Positions 5,801 through 5,842 of a stretch of DNA of 5,842 nt are shown piece by piece; within the stretch, counting starts at the first letter, position 1; each line of letters opens with the position of its first letter. Where the stretch lies: contig URWM01000112.1 of the NCBI GenBank assembly GCA_900551655.1, forward strand, positions 1-5,842, given 5' to 3'. This DNA is from an uncultured Collinsella sp. (GTDB lineage: Bacteria; Actinomycetota; Coriobacteriia; Coriobacteriales; Coriobacteriaceae). The notes under the pieces are model-generated. The model was not told where the DNA came from. It saw nothing but the letters and a program-made list of their open reading frames with translations, and did not search any database. The position numbers and the translations under genes are program-made.

Positions 5801-5842
5801 CTGTCTCTTATACACATCTGACGCTGCCGACGAAGGCTTAGG
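5801..5842. other. Untrimmed Nextera i5-side sequencing adapter
   Basis: This is synthetic sequence. Positions 5801-5819 are the reverse complement of the Tn5 mosaic end (CTGTCTCTTATACACATCT). Positions 5820-5833 are the Read-1 primer segment (GACGCTGCCGACGA), 5834-5841 (AGGCTTAG) are the reverse complement of the Nextera S508 index, and 5842 is the first base of the P5 segment. The genome ends at 5800, inside metH. Confidence 0.98.

Overview
The window is a 5,753-bp genomic insert (48-5800) flanked on both sides by untrimmed Illumina Nextera adapter. It therefore looks like a contig from a short-read (meta)genome assembly, and both outermost genes are cut by the sequencing construct, not by biology. 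The DNA is GC-rich, and the metH and DUF711 genes strongly prefer G/C at the third codon position. The protein set is a BTAD-type regulator, a YhbY RNA-binding protein, a short cobalamin-dependent methionine synthase and a UPF0210/DUF711 protein. This fits a high-GC anaerobic actinobacterium; the closest match by general resemblance is Coriobacteriia, probably Collinsella. That assignment is inferred from memory of the families, not from a search.

Layout, left to right: adapter (1-47); the 3' end of a plus-strand BTAD regulator (48-396); a terminator hairpin in the convergent gap; then everything on the minus strand. In transcription order on the minus strand (right to left) come metH (5' end missing, 5800-3594), a gap with a strong hairpin and a plausible promoter, a DUF711/PFL-like protein (3485-2121), a 318-bp structured intergenic region, a class I SAM-dependent methyltransferase (1802-915), a 158-bp gap, and yhbY (756-457).

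The most unusual part is the 318-bp gap at 1803-2120. It contains a 134-bp element bounded by a perfect 32-bp inverted repeat with a second perfect 10-bp hairpin inside it, then a nested hairpin. It ends with a textbook intrinsic terminator only 6 nt upstream of the methyltransferase Shine-Dalgarno. That terminator lies inside the longest open frame, which shows that the methyltransferase should start at the internal GTG (1802) and not at the upstream ATG (1862). The gene must therefore be transcribed through a terminator, so attenuation or read-through control is a real possibility.

Functionally, metH methylates homocysteine using methyl-tetrahydrofolate and B12. DUF711 has no established function. 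The methyltransferase substrate cannot be read from sequence. YhbY is a ribosome-assembly factor. I see no strong evidence that these four genes form a single pathway. I found no tRNA, rRNA, CRISPR array, transposase or phage gene.
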